NCBI RefSeq assembly: GCF_014643255.1
Contig: NZ_BMJI01000009.1
Span: 1-64,000 of the forward strand
Length of the DNA: 64,000 nucleotides
Origin: Tersicoccus solisilvae
GTDB lineage: Bacteria; Actinomycetota; Actinomycetes; Actinomycetales; Micrococcaceae
Reading direction: 5' to 3'
Part shown: piece by piece, positions 24,867 through 35,270 of the stretch
Layout of the letters: the number at the start of each line of letters is the position of its first letter
How positions within the stretch are numbered: the stretch's first letter is position 1
Notes under the pieces: model-generated
The model's input: the letters and a program-made list of their open reading frames with translations, nothing else
Databases searched by the model: none
Told to the model about the DNA's origin: nothing
Translations under genes and position numbers: made by a program

Positions 24867-26269
24867 CGTCCGCGACGTCCCAGCCCGGCGATCGACTCGC
24901 CTACCGCTCCGTCAACCCCGCCACCGGCGAGGTCCTGGCCGAGTTCCCCACCGCCACCGAGGCGGAGGTCGACCAGGCCGTGGCCGCGGCCGACGCCGCC
25001 TTCGCGGTGTGGCGCCGACGCCCCATCGAGGAGCGTGCGGCGGTCGTCGCCCGGGTCGGAGCGCTGTTCGAGGAGCGGATCGACGAGCTCGCCGCGATCA
25101 TCACCGAGGAGATGGGCAAGCCGATCGCGGAGGCCCGCGACGAGGTCTCCTTCTGCGCGGAGATCTTCGGCTACTTCGCCGACCAGGGTCCGGGGCTGGC
25201 CGCCGATCAGCCGATCGCCTCCCCGGGCGGCGGTCGCGCGGTGATCCAGCGGCGTCCCGTGGGCGTGCTGCTGGGCATCATGCCGTGGAACTACCCCTAC
25301 TACCAGGTGGCCCGCTTCGTCGCGCCCAACCTGGTCACCGGCAACACCATCGTGCTCAAGCACGCCGAGAGCTGCCCGCGCTCCGCCCTGGCGCTGCAGC
25401 GGCTGATGGCCGACGCCGGGCTGCCGGACGGCGCCTACGTCAATCTCTTCGCCTCCCACGACCAGGTGGCCGAGATCATCGCCGATCCCCGGGTGCAGGG
25501 TGTCTCCCTCACCGGATCGGAGCGGGCCGGGGCGAAGGTGGCGGAGATCGCCGGGCGCAACCTCAAGAAGGTGGTCCTGGAACTCGGTGGGTCGGACCCG
25601 TACATCGTGCTCGACTCCGACGACGTGGCCGCCTCCGCGCAGGCCGCCTTCGCCACCCGGATGGGCAACACCGGTCAGGCCTGCAACTCCAACAAGCGGA
25701 TGATCGTCACCGCGGGCATCTACGACGCGTTCGTGGCCGAGCTGACCCGGCAGGCGCAGGCCCTCACCCCGGGGAACCCGGCCGCCGGGGCGCCGGACAC
25801 CTACGCCCCGCTCTCCACACGGGCCGCCGCGGAGGGCGTCGCGGCGCAGATCCGCGACGCCGTGGCGGCGGGCGCCACCCTGCACGCGGGGGGCACCCTG
25901 GCCGAGGGGCCCGGCGCGTATCTGGCGCCGGCCGTGCTCACCGGGGTGACCCCCGAGATGGCCGCGTACCGGGAGGAGCTGTTCGGGCCCGTCGCCGTCG
26001 TGTACCGGGTGGACGACGACGAGCAGGCCCTCGCCCTGGCCAACGACACCCCGTACGGTCTGGGCGGCGCCGTGTTCAGCACCGACCCGGAGCGGGCCCG
26101 CAGGGTGGCGGAGGAGCTGGAGGCCGGCATGGCCAACGTCAACGCGGCGGAGGCCGAGGGCGCCGGGATGCCGTTCGGCGGGGTCAAGCGCTCCGGCTTC
26201 GGCCGCGAACTCGGGCCGCTGGGCATGGACGAGTTCGTCAACAAGCGCCTGCTCTACGTGAGCGACTGA
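24863..26269 (+). CDS. Aldehyde dehydrogenase (succinate-semialdehyde dehydrogenase-like)
   Basis: NAD(P)-dependent oxidation of an aldehyde to the acid, 468 aa. Catalytic Cys274 is in NTGQACNSNKR, the general base Glu240 in VLELGGSDPYIVL, and the oxyanion Asn in MPWNYPYYQ. Its shortness and the PWNYP/GGSDP variants match the Sad/GabD-like group that acts on succinate semialdehyde or related aldehydes. Third gene of the Lrp-linked operon, overlapping the SDR gene by 4 nt. A role in amine or amino-acid catabolism fits Lrp control, but no transaminase adjoins it. Confidence 0.9.
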   Translation: MTSATSQPGDRLAYRSVNPATGEVLAEFPTATEAEVDQAVAAADAAFAVWRRRPIEERAAVVARVGALFEERIDELAAIITEEMGKPIAEARDEVSFCAEIFGYFADQGPGLAADQPIASPGGGRAVIQRRPVGVLLGIMPWNYPYYQVARFVAPNLVTGNTIVLKHAESCPRSALALQRLMADAGLPDGAYVNLFASHDQVAEIIADPRVQGVSLTGSERAGAKVAEIAGRNLKKVVLELGGSDPYIVLDSDDVAASAQAAFATRMGNTGQACNSNKRMIVTAGIYDAFVAELTRQAQALTPGNPAAGAPDTYAPLSTRAAAEGVAAQIRDAVAAGATLHAGGTLAEGPGAYLAPAVLTGVTPEMAAYREELFGPVAVVYRVDDDEQALALANDTPYGLGGAVFSTDPERARRVAEELEAGMANVNAAEAEGAGMPFGGVKRSGFGRELGPLGMDEFVNKRLLYVSD

Positions 26270-26349
26270 CCGGGTGCACGGCGGTGTCGCCGCATGACGC
26301 CGGAGGGCGTCTGACCTGCGGCACTCTCTCGATTTCCGGCACCACCGGC

Positions 26350-26355
26350 TACGCT
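26350..26355 (+). promoter_or_regulatory. Possible -10 element for the ABC transporter operon
   Basis: TACGCT fits TANNNT about 50 bases before the ATG at 26405, in the 135-bp gap after the aldehyde dehydrogenase gene. No convincing -35. Confidence 0.3.
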
Positions 26356-26404
26356 TGGTCGAAATTCGCACCACCTCCATCCACCCGAGGGAAGGGCAGC
26401 GGCG

Positions 26405-27552
<1,148 letters not shown>

Positions 27553-27556
<4 letters not shown>

Positions 27557-28203
27557 CGTGGGTCGCGGAGAACGCGTCCTTCATCGCCCAGCTGACCGGG
27601 ATCCACCTGGTCCAGTCGATCCTGCCGCTGCTGTTCGGGCTGGTCATCGCGATCCCCATCGCCCAGCTCGCGCGGCAGAGCCGGCCGGTCTCGACCGTGA
27701 TCCTCTCGGCCAGTTCGATCCTCTACACCATCCCGTCCCTGGCGCTGTTCATCATCCTGCCGGTCGTGCTCGGCACCGGGGTGCTGGATCTGACCAACGT
27801 CATCGTCGCGCTGACGATCTACGCGGTGGCGCTGCTGGTGCGCTCCTGCGTGGACGCGTTCGGTTCCGTGGACGACACGGTGCGCCAGGCCGCCGTCGCG
27901 GTCGGGTACACGCCGGTCCGGCGCTTCTTCACGGTCGATCTCCCCCTGTCCGTCCCCGTGCTGATCGCGGGGCTGCGCGTGGTCTCCGTCAGCAACATCT
28001 CCCTGGTCAGCGTCGGCGCGGTGATCGGCATCCCGAGCCTGGGCGTGCTGTTCACCGACGGGCTGCAGCGCAACTTCATGACACCGCTGATCGTCGGCAT
28101 CGTCATCACCCTGCTGCTGGCGCTGGTGATGGACGCCCTGCTGGTGCTGATCGAACGGCTGCTCACCCCGTGGACCCGGGCGCGGAAGGCGGTGCGCGCA
28201 TGA
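27553..28203 (+). CDS. ABC transporter permease (OpuCB type)
   Basis: A 216-aa permease with about six membrane helices and the EAA-like loop VDDTVRQAAVAVGYTPVRRFF. Residues YTIPSLALFIILP are typical of betaine/choline transporter permeases. ATG overlaps the ATPase stop (ATGA). With the second permease it forms the heterodimeric membrane channel. Confidence 0.92.
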
Positions 28204-28931
28204 CCACCTACACGTCCGACAGCATCGTCGGCCAGACGTGGGAGTTCCTCACCGACCCGACGAACTGGACGGGCCTGACCACCGCGATCCCGCACCGGAT
28301 CGTCGAGCACCTCGGCTACTCGGCGCTGACCCTCGTCATCGCCGCCGTCATCGCCGTGCCGCTGGGCCTGTACGTCGGGCACACCGGGCGCGGCCGGCAG
28401 GTCGTCGTCGGCGTCGCGGGCGCCCTGCGCGCCCTGCCCACCCTGGGCCTGTTGATCCTGTTCGTGCTGCTGCTCAGCGGCGACCTGCTGCCCCCCATCC
28501 TGGCGCTGGTCATCCTCACGATCCCGCCGCTGCTGGCCGGCACGTACAGCGGGATCGCCGCGGTCGGCGCCGAGTCGAAGGACGCCGCGCGCGCGATGGG
28601 GATGACCGAGCTGCAGGTGCTGTTCACCGTGGAGGTGCCCAACGCCCTGCCGGTGATCATCGGCGGATTCCGGGCGGCGATCCTGCAGATCATCGCCACG
28701 GTCGCGGTGCTGGCGTACGTCAACCTCGGTGGTCTCGGCCGCTTCCTCATCGACGGGCTCGCCGTCCAGGACTACCCGCGGATGCTCGGCGGGTCCGTGC
28801 TGATCGCCGTGCTCGCCATCGTCGTCGACCTGATCCTGGCCCTGCTGGCCCGGGTCGTCGTCTCGCCCGGCCTGCGGGCGACGCCGGCCGGCCGCCGGCG
28901 GCGGTCCGCGCGGCAGCCGGCCACCGCGTGA
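28200..28931 (+). CDS. ABC transporter permease (OpuCD type)
   Basis: A 243-aa permease, about five to six membrane helices, with the EAA loop AVGAESKDAARAMGMTELQ and the following FTVEVPNALPVIIGGFRAA. It overlaps the first permease gene by 4 nt. The cytosolic C-terminus is Arg-rich. A 94-bp gap with a perfect 14-bp palindrome (GCGCCGATCGGCGC, 28992-29005) separates it from the binding-protein gene. Confidence 0.92.
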   Translation: MTTYTSDSIVGQTWEFLTDPTNWTGLTTAIPHRIVEHLGYSALTLVIAAVIAVPLGLYVGHTGRGRQVVVGVAGALRALPTLGLLILFVLLLSGDLLPPILALVILTIPPLLAGTYSGIAAVGAESKDAARAMGMTELQVLFTVEVPNALPVIIGGFRAAILQIIATVAVLAYVNLGGLGRFLIDGLAVQDYPRMLGGSVLIAVLAIVVDLILALLARVVVSPGLRATPAGRRRRSARQPATA

Positions 28932-29025
28932 CCGTGCGACACTTCACCCAGACGCGGCGCAGGCCGTCGCCGCCGTTCCATTCGACCCCCAGCGCCGATC
29001 GGCGCGGACACCACGAGGAGAAACC

Positions 29026-29979
29026 ATGAAAGCGCTGTTCACCAGGGGCCGGGCCGCCCGGGCCGCGGCGGTCGCCGGTGCCCTGTCCCTGACGCTGTCC
29101 GTCGCCGCCTGCGGTGCCGGATCCGGCTCCAACCCGCTGCAGAACGGGGGGAGCTCCGCCTCCGCGGCACCCGCCGACACCGTCGTGGTCGGGTCGGCCA
29201 ACTTCCCCGAGAGCCAGGTCATCGCGGAGATCTACGCCGGTGCGATCAACGCGTCCGGCGGCAAGGCGTCGACCAAGCCCAACATCGGCTCACGCGAGGT
29301 CTACATCAAGGCCCTGACCGAGGGCTCGATCGACGTCGTGCCGGACTACTCGGGCAACCTGCTGCAGTACTTCGACAAGTCCTCGACGGCGGTCAGCGCG
29401 AGCGACATCACCGCCGCGCTGCCGGGCAAGCTGCCGGGCGGCCTCAAGGTGCTCGAGTCCTCCAAGGCCGAGGACAAGGACGCCATGGTCGTCACCAAGC
29501 CGACCGCCGAGAAGTACAGCCTCAAGAGCATCGAGGACATGGCCAAGGTCTGCGACCAGCTGACGGTCGCCGGCCCGCCGGAGTTCGCGGAGCGGGCCTA
29601 CGGGGTGCCCGGCCTGAAGTCGAAGTACGACTGCACCCCGAAGTCCTTCGAACCGTTCAATGGCGGCGCGGTCATCCTCAAGGCGCTCCTCGACGACCGG
29701 GTGCAGGTCGCCGACATCTTCACCACGGACCCCGCGATCAAGGACAACGACCTCGTGGTGCTGGACGACCCGAAGAACAACTTCATCGCCCAGCAGGTGC
29801 TGCCCGTGATCAAGGACGGCAAGCTGTCCAGTCAGGCCAGCGAGGCGCTGAACAAGGTGTCGGCGCAGCTCACCACCGACGACCTGATCAACCTCAACCG
29901 GACGGTCTCCGGGGAGTCGAAGACCAGCCCGAAGGACGCCGCCGCCCAGTGGCTCAAGCAGAAGGGCATCGCCCAGTAG
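29026..29979 (+). CDS. ABC transporter substrate-binding lipoprotein (OpuCC/ProX type)
   Basis: Extracellular lipid-anchored receptor, 317 aa. Signal peptide with lipobox LSVAACG, cysteine near residue 27, followed by a Ser/Gly/Asn-rich linker. The mature domain begins DTVVVGSANFPESQVIAEIY and contains SREVYIKALTEGSIDVVPDY, the signature of the OpuAC/choline-type receptors, and GPPEFAERAYGVPGL. The aromatic-cage residues cannot be assigned with certainty, so betaine, choline, carnitine or ergothioneine remain possible. Good GAGGAGA ribosome site. A strong hairpin (30008-30072) follows. Confidence 0.92.
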   Translation: MKALFTRGRAARAAAVAGALSLTLSVAACGAGSGSNPLQNGGSSASAAPADTVVVGSANFPESQVIAEIYAGAINASGGKASTKPNIGSREVYIKALTEGSIDVVPDYSGNLLQYFDKSSTAVSASDITAALPGKLPGGLKVLESSKAEDKDAMVVTKPTAEKYSLKSIEDMAKVCDQLTVAGPPEFAERAYGVPGLKSKYDCTPKSFEPFNGGAVILKALLDDRVQVADIFTTDPAIKDNDLVVLDDPKNNFIAQQVLPVIKDGKLSSQASEALNKVSAQLTTDDLINLNRTVSGESKTSPKDAAAQWLKQKGIAQ

Positions 29980-30007
29980 GCAACGCCCACCGGGTCGATC
30001 CACCGTT

Positions 30008-30072
30008 CGAGGACGCCCGGGCCGGCCGCGGGGCGAGTAGCCACCGACCGCGGATTGGCCCGGGCGTCCTCG
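30008..30072 (+). terminator. Long hairpin after the ABC transporter operon
   Basis: A perfect 16-bp inverted repeat, CGAGGACGCCCGGGCC (30008-30023) with its complement at 30057-30072, around a 33-nt loop that itself contains CCGCGG twice. It begins 28 bases after the stop codon and ends 56 bases before the aminotransferase start. Confidence 0.65.
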
Positions 30073-30128
30073 CGTCCGCGACCGGCCGGGGCGGCCCCGG
30101 GCGGGGGGACGCGTGGCAGGCTGAACAG

Positions 30129-31349
30129 ATGCGCACCTTCACCCAGTCCACGAAACTCGCCGACGTGCGGTACGACGTCCGGGGACCGATCCTGACCGAG
30201 GCCCAGCGACTGGAGGCGGAAGGGCACCGGATCCTCAAGCTGAACATCGGCAACCCGGCGCCGTTCGGGTTCGAGGCGCCCGACGCGATCCTCGTCGACA
30301 TGATCCGCAACCTGCCCACCGCGCAGGGCTACAGCGACTCCCGTGGCATCTTCTCCGCCCGCACCGCCGTCTCGCAGTACTACCAGTCGCACGGGATCAT
30401 GGACATCGGCGTCGACGACGTGTTCATCGGCAACGGCGTCTCCGAGATGATCTCCCTCGTGCTGCAGGCCATGGTGGACAACGGCGACGAGATCCTCGTC
30501 CCGGCTCCCGACTACCCGCTGTGGACCGGCGCGGTGTCGCTGACCGGCGGCCGGCCCGTGCACTACGTGTGCGACGAGGAGAACGACTGGAATCCCGACC
30601 TGGACCACATCCGGTCCCTGATCACGGATCGCACCACGGCGCTGGTGCTGATCAACCCCAACAACCCCACCGGCGCGGTCTACTCGCGGGAGATCGTCGA
30701 GGGCATCGTGCAGATCGCGCGGGAGCACGACCTGATCCTGCTCTCCGACGAGATCTACGAGAAGATCCTGTTCGACGGGGCCGTCCACCACCACACCGCG
30801 ACCTTCGCGGGCGACGACGTGCTGACCTTCACGTTCTCCGGCCTGTCCAAGGCGTACCGGGTGTGCGGGTTCCGCAGCGGCTGGGTGGCCGTGTCCGGGC
30901 CGAAGCGGCGGGCCGAGAACCTGATCGAGGGGCTGACCCTGCTGGCCAACATGCGCATGTGCGCCAACGTCCCGGCCCAGCACGCGATCCAGACCGCGCT
31001 CGGCGGCTACCAGTCCATCACCGACCTGATCCTGCCCGGGGGGCGGCTGAAGGAGCAGCGGGACCTGGCGTACCGGATGCTCAACGACATGCCCGGCGTC
31101 AGCTGCCGGCAGGCCAGGGGCGCGCTCTACCTGTTCCCGCGCCTCGACCCCGAGGTGTACCGGATCGACGACGACGAGAGGTTCGTGATCGAACTGCTGC
31201 GGGAGAAGAAGATCCTCGTCACGCACGGCACGGGCTTCAACTGGATCGCCCCGGACCACTTCCGGCTCGTCACCCTGCCGGGGGTCGACCTGCTCGAGGA
31301 GGCCCTGACCCGCATCGGCGACTTCCTGGAGGACTGGCGGGAGCGCTGA
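30129..31349 (+). CDS. PLP-dependent aminotransferase (AlaA/AspC type)
   Basis: Class I/II fold-type I aminotransferase of 406 aa, close to E. coli AlaA and mycobacterial AspC homologues, so alanine-glutamate or aspartate transamination is likely. The PLP lysine is in FTFSGLSKAYRVCGFR; NPNNPTGAVYS, LLSDEIYEKI and the C-terminal RLVTLP.. arginine for the carboxylate are present. I chose the ATG at 30129; the long upstream reading frame covers the hairpin and is not coding. CAGGCT six bases before the ATG again suggests a leaderless message. Confidence 0.92.
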   Translation: MRTFTQSTKLADVRYDVRGPILTEAQRLEAEGHRILKLNIGNPAPFGFEAPDAILVDMIRNLPTAQGYSDSRGIFSARTAVSQYYQSHGIMDIGVDDVFIGNGVSEMISLVLQAMVDNGDEILVPAPDYPLWTGAVSLTGGRPVHYVCDEENDWNPDLDHIRSLITDRTTALVLINPNNPTGAVYSREIVEGIVQIAREHDLILLSDEIYEKILFDGAVHHHTATFAGDDVLTFTFSGLSKAYRVCGFRSGWVAVSGPKRRAENLIEGLTLLANMRMCANVPAQHAIQTALGGYQSITDLILPGGRLKEQRDLAYRMLNDMPGVSCRQARGALYLFPRLDPEVYRIDDDERFVIELLREKKILVTHGTGFNWIAPDHFRLVTLPGVDLLEEALTRIGDFLEDWRER

Positions 31350-31409
31350 GGCGCTGAGCGCCACGTCGGTCGTCCTCGCACCCGCCCCGTCCCGACGTCC
31401 TCGTCACCG

Positions 31410-31466
31410 CGAGATGTCGATCCGTGCCGTCCTCGACCGCAGGTGGCGACGCAGATCGACATCTCG
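31410..31466. repeat. 13-bp inverted repeat, intergenic element
   Basis: CGAGATGTCGATC (31410-31422) is repeated in perfect inversion at 31454-31466 with a 31-nt loop, in the 217-bp gap between the aminotransferase and PPK2 genes. A second small hairpin, CCCCAC/GTGGGG, follows immediately. The AGATG/CATCT ends resemble the element at 17803-17873. Confidence 0.65.
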
Positions 31467-31566
31467 GCGCCCCACCTCCGCGTGGGGGCCGCACCCATCG
31501 TCGGACGGTCTCCGGAGAGGGCCTGACTAGGCTGGTCGCCATCCGGCGCGACGACGAAGGAGCACC

Positions 31567-32493
31567 ATGGCGAAGAAGAAGAGCGAACCGAAGGCCAAGA
31601 AGCCGACGACGGACGCGAAGCGGGCCGACGCGAAGGGCTCGGCGACGGAGCCGCTGCTCGGCAGCGACGCGTCCGACCTGCTCCGGGTGAAGCTCGGGTT
31701 CGACCTGGCCGCGGTGGACCCCCGGTCGACGCCGGGATTCGCCGGCGGCAAGACGGAGGGGCAGGAGCAGCTCGACGCCGGCACGGAGGAACTGGCCGAC
31801 CTGCAGGAGCGGCTGTTCGCGGCCTCGAAGGGCGGTGCCCCCGAGTCGGTGCTGCTCGTGCTGCAGGCGATGGACACGGCAGGCAAGGGCGGGATCGTCC
31901 GCCACGTCGTCGGCGCCGTCGACCCGCAGGGCGTGGCGCTGACGGCGTTCAAGGCCCCCACGGCGGAGGAACTGCGGCACAGCTTCCTGTGGCGGGTGCG
32001 GCGCAAGCTGCCCACGCCCGGCCTGATCGGCGTCTTCGACCGGTCCCACTACGAGGACGTGCTGGTGCACCGGGTGCGCAGGCTGACCCCGCTGGAGACC
32101 ATCGAGAAGCGGTACGAGCAGATCAACGCGTTCGAGCGGCAGACCGCTGCCGCCGGCACCCGCATCGTCAAGGTGATGCTGCACATCAGCCCCGAGGAGC
32201 AGAAGGCGCGGCTCGCCGAACGGCTGGAGCGGCCGGACAAGCACTGGAAGTACCGGCCCGGCGACCTGGACGACCGCGCCCTGTGGCCCGACTTCCAGCA
32301 GGCGTACCAGATCGCCCTCGACCGGACGTCCACGGAGCTGGCGCCCTGGCACGTCGTGCCCGCGGACCGCAAGTGGTACGCACGGCTCGCGGTGCAGCAC
32401 CTGCTGCTGCAGACGCTACGCGGCATCGACCCGCAGTGGCCCGCCGCCGACTTCGACGTCGAGAAGGAGAAGAAGCGCCTCGCGGGCCTGTGA
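31567..32493 (+). CDS. Polyphosphate kinase 2 family protein
   Basis: PPK2 transfers phosphate between polyphosphate and nucleotides. Walker A is AMDTAGKGG (residues 101-109), Walker B FDRSHYEDVL (157-166), and the lid arginines lie in RRLTPLETIEKRYEQINAFE. 308 aa, one PPK2 domain with a Lys/Ala-rich N-terminal tail of about 25 residues (MAKKKSEPKAKKPTTDAKR). The single-domain form with DTAGKGG is seen in class I/III enzymes; the class cannot be fixed here. ATG 31567 has an AAGGAG site; TAGGCT at 31528-31533 is a likely -10. Confidence 0.92.
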   Translation: MAKKKSEPKAKKPTTDAKRADAKGSATEPLLGSDASDLLRVKLGFDLAAVDPRSTPGFAGGKTEGQEQLDAGTEELADLQERLFAASKGGAPESVLLVLQAMDTAGKGGIVRHVVGAVDPQGVALTAFKAPTAEELRHSFLWRVRRKLPTPGLIGVFDRSHYEDVLVHRVRRLTPLETIEKRYEQINAFERQTAAAGTRIVKVMLHISPEEQKARLAERLERPDKHWKYRPGDLDDRALWPDFQQAYQIALDRTSTELAPWHVVPADRKWYARLAVQHLLLQTLRGIDPQWPAADFDVEKEKKRLAGL

Positions 32494-32503
32494 GAACCGC
32501 CGG

Positions 32504-32806
32504 TCAGTGCCGGTCGCGGTCCGTGGTGGCGTCGTCCTCCCGGGGGCGGGCCGCCTCGAGGCGCTGCTGCGCGCCGTGCAGCCATTCCTCGCAGCGGTTG
32601 GCGAGGGCCTCGCCGCGCTCCCACAGGGCGAGGGACTCCTCCAGGCTCGCGCCACCGGCCTCGAGCCGGTTCACGACGGAGACCAGCTCCTCCCGGGCCT
32701 GTTCGTAACTGAGGTGACCGACATCGCTGCGGTGGTCGGCGTCCGGCCGATCGGCACCGCTTGCCTGCTCGGCATCGCTCGTCGTGGTCGGGGTGGCGTC
32801 ACTCAT
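32504..32806 (-). CDS. xseB: Exodeoxyribonuclease VII small subunit
   Basis: Small subunit of the single-strand exonuclease ExoVII, 100 aa. The conserved core is [20 protein letters not shown] followed by [23 protein letters not shown]. About 30 extra acidic residues precede it ([20 protein letters not shown]). The start overlaps the xseA stop by 8 nt, giving the usual xseA-xseB operon. Confidence 0.95.
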   Translation of the reverse strand: MSDATPTTTSDAEQASGADRPDADHRSDVGHLSYEQAREELVSVVNRLEAGGASLEESLALWERGEALANRCEEWLHGAQQRLEAARPREDDATTDRDRH

Positions 32807-34235
32807 CGGATTCTCCTGGGGTGCGGGGAACGTCGTCGGGTTCCTTGATCGCGAACACGCGGGCGCCGATCTCCCCGGCGGCGACGCGGATGCGGACCCG
32901 GTCGTCGGGCCGGGTCTGGGTCGAGGCGCGGACCACCGAACCGTCGGCCAGCTGGACGACGGCGTACCCGCGGTCCAGCGTGTTCTGCGGGGAGAGGGAA
33001 CGCATCTGGGCGCGCAGGTGCGCGATCCGGTCGGTCGCCCGGCCCACGGCGGTCTCCGCGGATCGCCGGGCGCGGTGACGCATCCGTTCGACGTCCTCCG
33101 CGCGCGCCGTCAGCATCACCTCGGGCCGGAGCATCACCGGCCGGCTCCGCAGCGCCGCGAGCCGGTCGGTCTCCCGGTGCAGCAGCGCGCGCACGGACCG
33201 GTCGAGCACCTGCCGGGCCTGCCGGATGCGTTGCAGCTCCTCGGCGACGTCGGGCACGATCCGCTTGGCGGCGTCCGTCGGGGTGGAGGCCCGCAGATCC
33301 GCCACGTCGTCGAGGATCGGCCGGTCCGCCTCGTGCCCGATGGCGCTCACCACCGGGGTCCGGGCAGCGGAGACCGCGCGGACCAGGTCCTCGTTGCTGA
33401 ACGGCAGCAGGTCCTCCAGTGAGCCGCCACCGCGGGCGATCACGATGACGTCGACCTCGGGATGCTCGTCGAGCTCCCGGAGCGCGGCGCCGATCTGCGC
33501 CACCGCCGTGACCCCCTGCACGGCGACCTCGCGGATCTCGAACTGCACCGCGGGCCAGCGCAGCGCCGCGTTGCGCAGTACGTCCTTCTCGGCGTCGGAG
33601 TTCCGGCCGGTGATCAGGCCGATGCGGTGGGGGAGCCGGGGCAGCGGCCGTTTCCGTTCGGGGGCGAACAGCCCCTCCGCGGCCAGCGCGTGGCGGAGCC
33701 GCTCGATCCGGGCGAGCAGGTCGCCGAGGCCCACGGGCCGGATGTCCCGGGTCTGCATGGACAGCCGGCCCGTCTTCATCCAGAAGTCCGCCTTGAGCTG
33801 GGCCACCACGCGGGCGCCGCGTTCCAGCGGCACGGGCATCTGGTCCAGCACCCGGCCGAGCACCGCCACGGAGAAGGACACCTCGGCGTCCGTGTCCCGC
33901 AACGTCAGGTAGGTGACGTTGGCGCGCCGGTTCAGCTCGATGACCTGGCCCTCGACCCACGCGAACGGCGCCCGGTCGATGTAGGTCTTCAGCTTCTGGG
34001 AGAGCACCCGCAGTGGCCACGGCGACTCGGCCGTCGTCTCCGCGGCGGTGGCCGGCAGGGTCCCGGGGCCGCCGGGCCGGTCGGAGGGCGGCTCCACGGA
34101 GGGGGCGTTCCCGCTCGGGTCCGCCGGCTCGATGCCGGTCACGGTGACGCCGTCTACCACCGCCACCGCGCCCGGACCACCGGTCCGTGGCGGCCCGGCG
34201 GCCGCCTCGGGTTCGCTCCAGCGGGATTGACTCAT
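32799..34235 (-). CDS. xseA: Exodeoxyribonuclease VII large subunit
   Basis: Catalytic subunit of ExoVII, 478 aa. N-terminal OB fold [20 protein letters not shown] (after the usual [15 protein letters not shown]), catalytic domain with [30 protein letters not shown] and [20 protein letters not shown], and the coiled-coil C-terminus ending [11 protein letters not shown]. The first 70 residues are low-complexity and may not be translated, but no better start is visible; TAAGTG six bases before the ATG at 34235 supports it. Divergent from the membrane-protein gene. Confidence 0.95.
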   Translation of the reverse strand: MSQSRWSEPEAAAGPPRTGGPGAVAVVDGVTVTGIEPADPSGNAPSVEPPSDRPGGPGTLPATAAETTAESPWPLRVLSQKLKTYIDRAPFAWVEGQVIELNRRANVTYLTLRDTDAEVSFSVAVLGRVLDQMPVPLERGARVVAQLKADFWMKTGRLSMQTRDIRPVGLGDLLARIERLRHALAAEGLFAPERKRPLPRLPHRIGLITGRNSDAEKDVLRNAALRWPAVQFEIREVAVQGVTAVAQIGAALRELDEHPEVDVIVIARGGGSLEDLLPFSNEDLVRAVSAARTPVVSAIGHEADRPILDDVADLRASTPTDAAKRIVPDVAEELQRIRQARQVLDRSVRALLHRETDRLAALRSRPVMLRPEVMLTARAEDVERMRHRARRSAETAVGRATDRIAHLRAQMRSLSPQNTLDRGYAVVQLADGSVVRASTQTRPDDRVRIRVAAGEIGARVFAIKEPDDVPRTPGESDE

Positions 34236-34358
34236 GTTCTACACTTACCACCCACCGTCGACAGAACCGCGGCCGGGTGCACGCCTGCGCCGAACCTGTG
34301 GACAACGCCCGGGCGTTCGAGCCCCGTCCGATCGAGTCGTCAGTGAGGTGGTCCGCCC

Positions 34359-35219
34359 GTGCGCACGGTGCTCTCGGCCCTGCTCGGCCTCGCCGCGGTG
34401 CTGCTGCTCCTGGGCGGCGTCACCGCCACCGCCGTCCAGCGCACCGTCGTCGACCCGGACGGATTCGTCGCCCTCACCGCACCTCTCGCCTCGGACGACG
34501 GCATGCGCGACCGGCTGGCCGGCACGGTGGCCACGGAGGCGACCAACCGGTTCGACCTGCAGGGCCCGGCGGCGGACGCCGTGGGCGAGGCGATCGACAA
34601 GGTCTCCACCGCGCTGACCGAGGACCCGGCCTTCCCGGGCGCCTGGGAGACGTCGATGCGCCGCAGCCACGACCGGACGATGGCCACCCTGACCGACGCG
34701 GCGCGCACCGACGTACTCCAGGTCGACATCCAGCCGCTCGTCTCTCTGCTCGTCGACAAGGCCGCCGGATCCCTCGGCATCACGGCGATGGCGTCACCCG
34801 TCGGGGACGACCCGATCGTGCTCGACGTCGGTCAGTCGGCCCAGGCGCGCGCCGCGGCCATCGTGGTGCAGGCCGCGGGGTACGCGCCGGCCGCCCTCGC
34901 GGGGGCCGCCGTCGCCGCCGTCCTCGCCCTGCTCCTCGCCCGCCGCCGCACCACGACGCTGGCCTGGCTGGGGATCGGGGTGCTGGCCGGGACCGGCCTG
35001 CTCGCGCTCGCCGGTGTCCTGCTGCGGGCCGCGGTCGCCGGTGGCCAGCGGGCGCCCGGCCTGACCGAGTACCTGCGCTATCGCGTGGTCGACGCCGCCT
35101 CCGCCGCCGGGGTTCCCTGGGTGGTGGGGCTGGCCATCTGGGGTGCCGTGCTGCTGGCGGCGGGAGCGGTCGGCCGCCTCGTCGTCGGCCGGCCCGGGGC
35201 CGGTTCAGCCCAGCGCTGA
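34359..35219 (+). CDS. Hypothetical membrane protein
   Basis: I do not recognise the family beyond conserved hypothetical actinobacterial membrane proteins. The 286-aa protein has an N-terminal helix (VLSALLGLAAVLLLLGGVTA), a soluble extracytoplasmic stretch of about 130 residues (27-165) without cysteines, and three C-terminal helices (around 170-190, 200-225 and 255-280). GTG 34359 is the start. It lies between xseA and ispH, divergent from the former. The gap 34236-34358 contains a perfect 14-bp palindrome AACGCCCGGGCGTT (34304-34317). Confidence 0.75.
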   Translation: MRTVLSALLGLAAVLLLLGGVTATAVQRTVVDPDGFVALTAPLASDDGMRDRLAGTVATEATNRFDLQGPAADAVGEAIDKVSTALTEDPAFPGAWETSMRRSHDRTMATLTDAARTDVLQVDIQPLVSLLVDKAAGSLGITAMASPVGDDPIVLDVGQSAQARAAAIVVQAAGYAPAALAGAAVAAVLALLLARRRTTTLAWLGIGVLAGTGLLALAGVLLRAAVAGGQRAPGLTEYLRYRVVDAASAAGVPWVVGLAIWGAVLLAAGAVGRLVVGRPGAGSAQR

Positions 35220-35258
35220 CGCGCGGCCCGCGGGCCCGGGTGCCGCCGAACCCGCCCG

Positions 35259-35264
35259 TACGAT
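35259..35264 (+). promoter_or_regulatory. -10 element, leaderless type, for ispH
   Basis: TACGAT ends six bases before the ATG at 35271. Confidence 0.5.
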
Positions 35265-35270
35265 GGACCC

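Noticed and set aside
28992-29005. 14-bp palindrome GCGCCGATCGGCGC before the binding-protein gene
   Set aside because: GC-rich palindromes of this length are expected by chance here, and there is no second copy or linked regulator.
34304-34317. Palindrome AACGCCCGGGCGTT between xseA and the membrane-protein gene
   Set aside because: Single copy and no linked regulator; not enough to call an operator.
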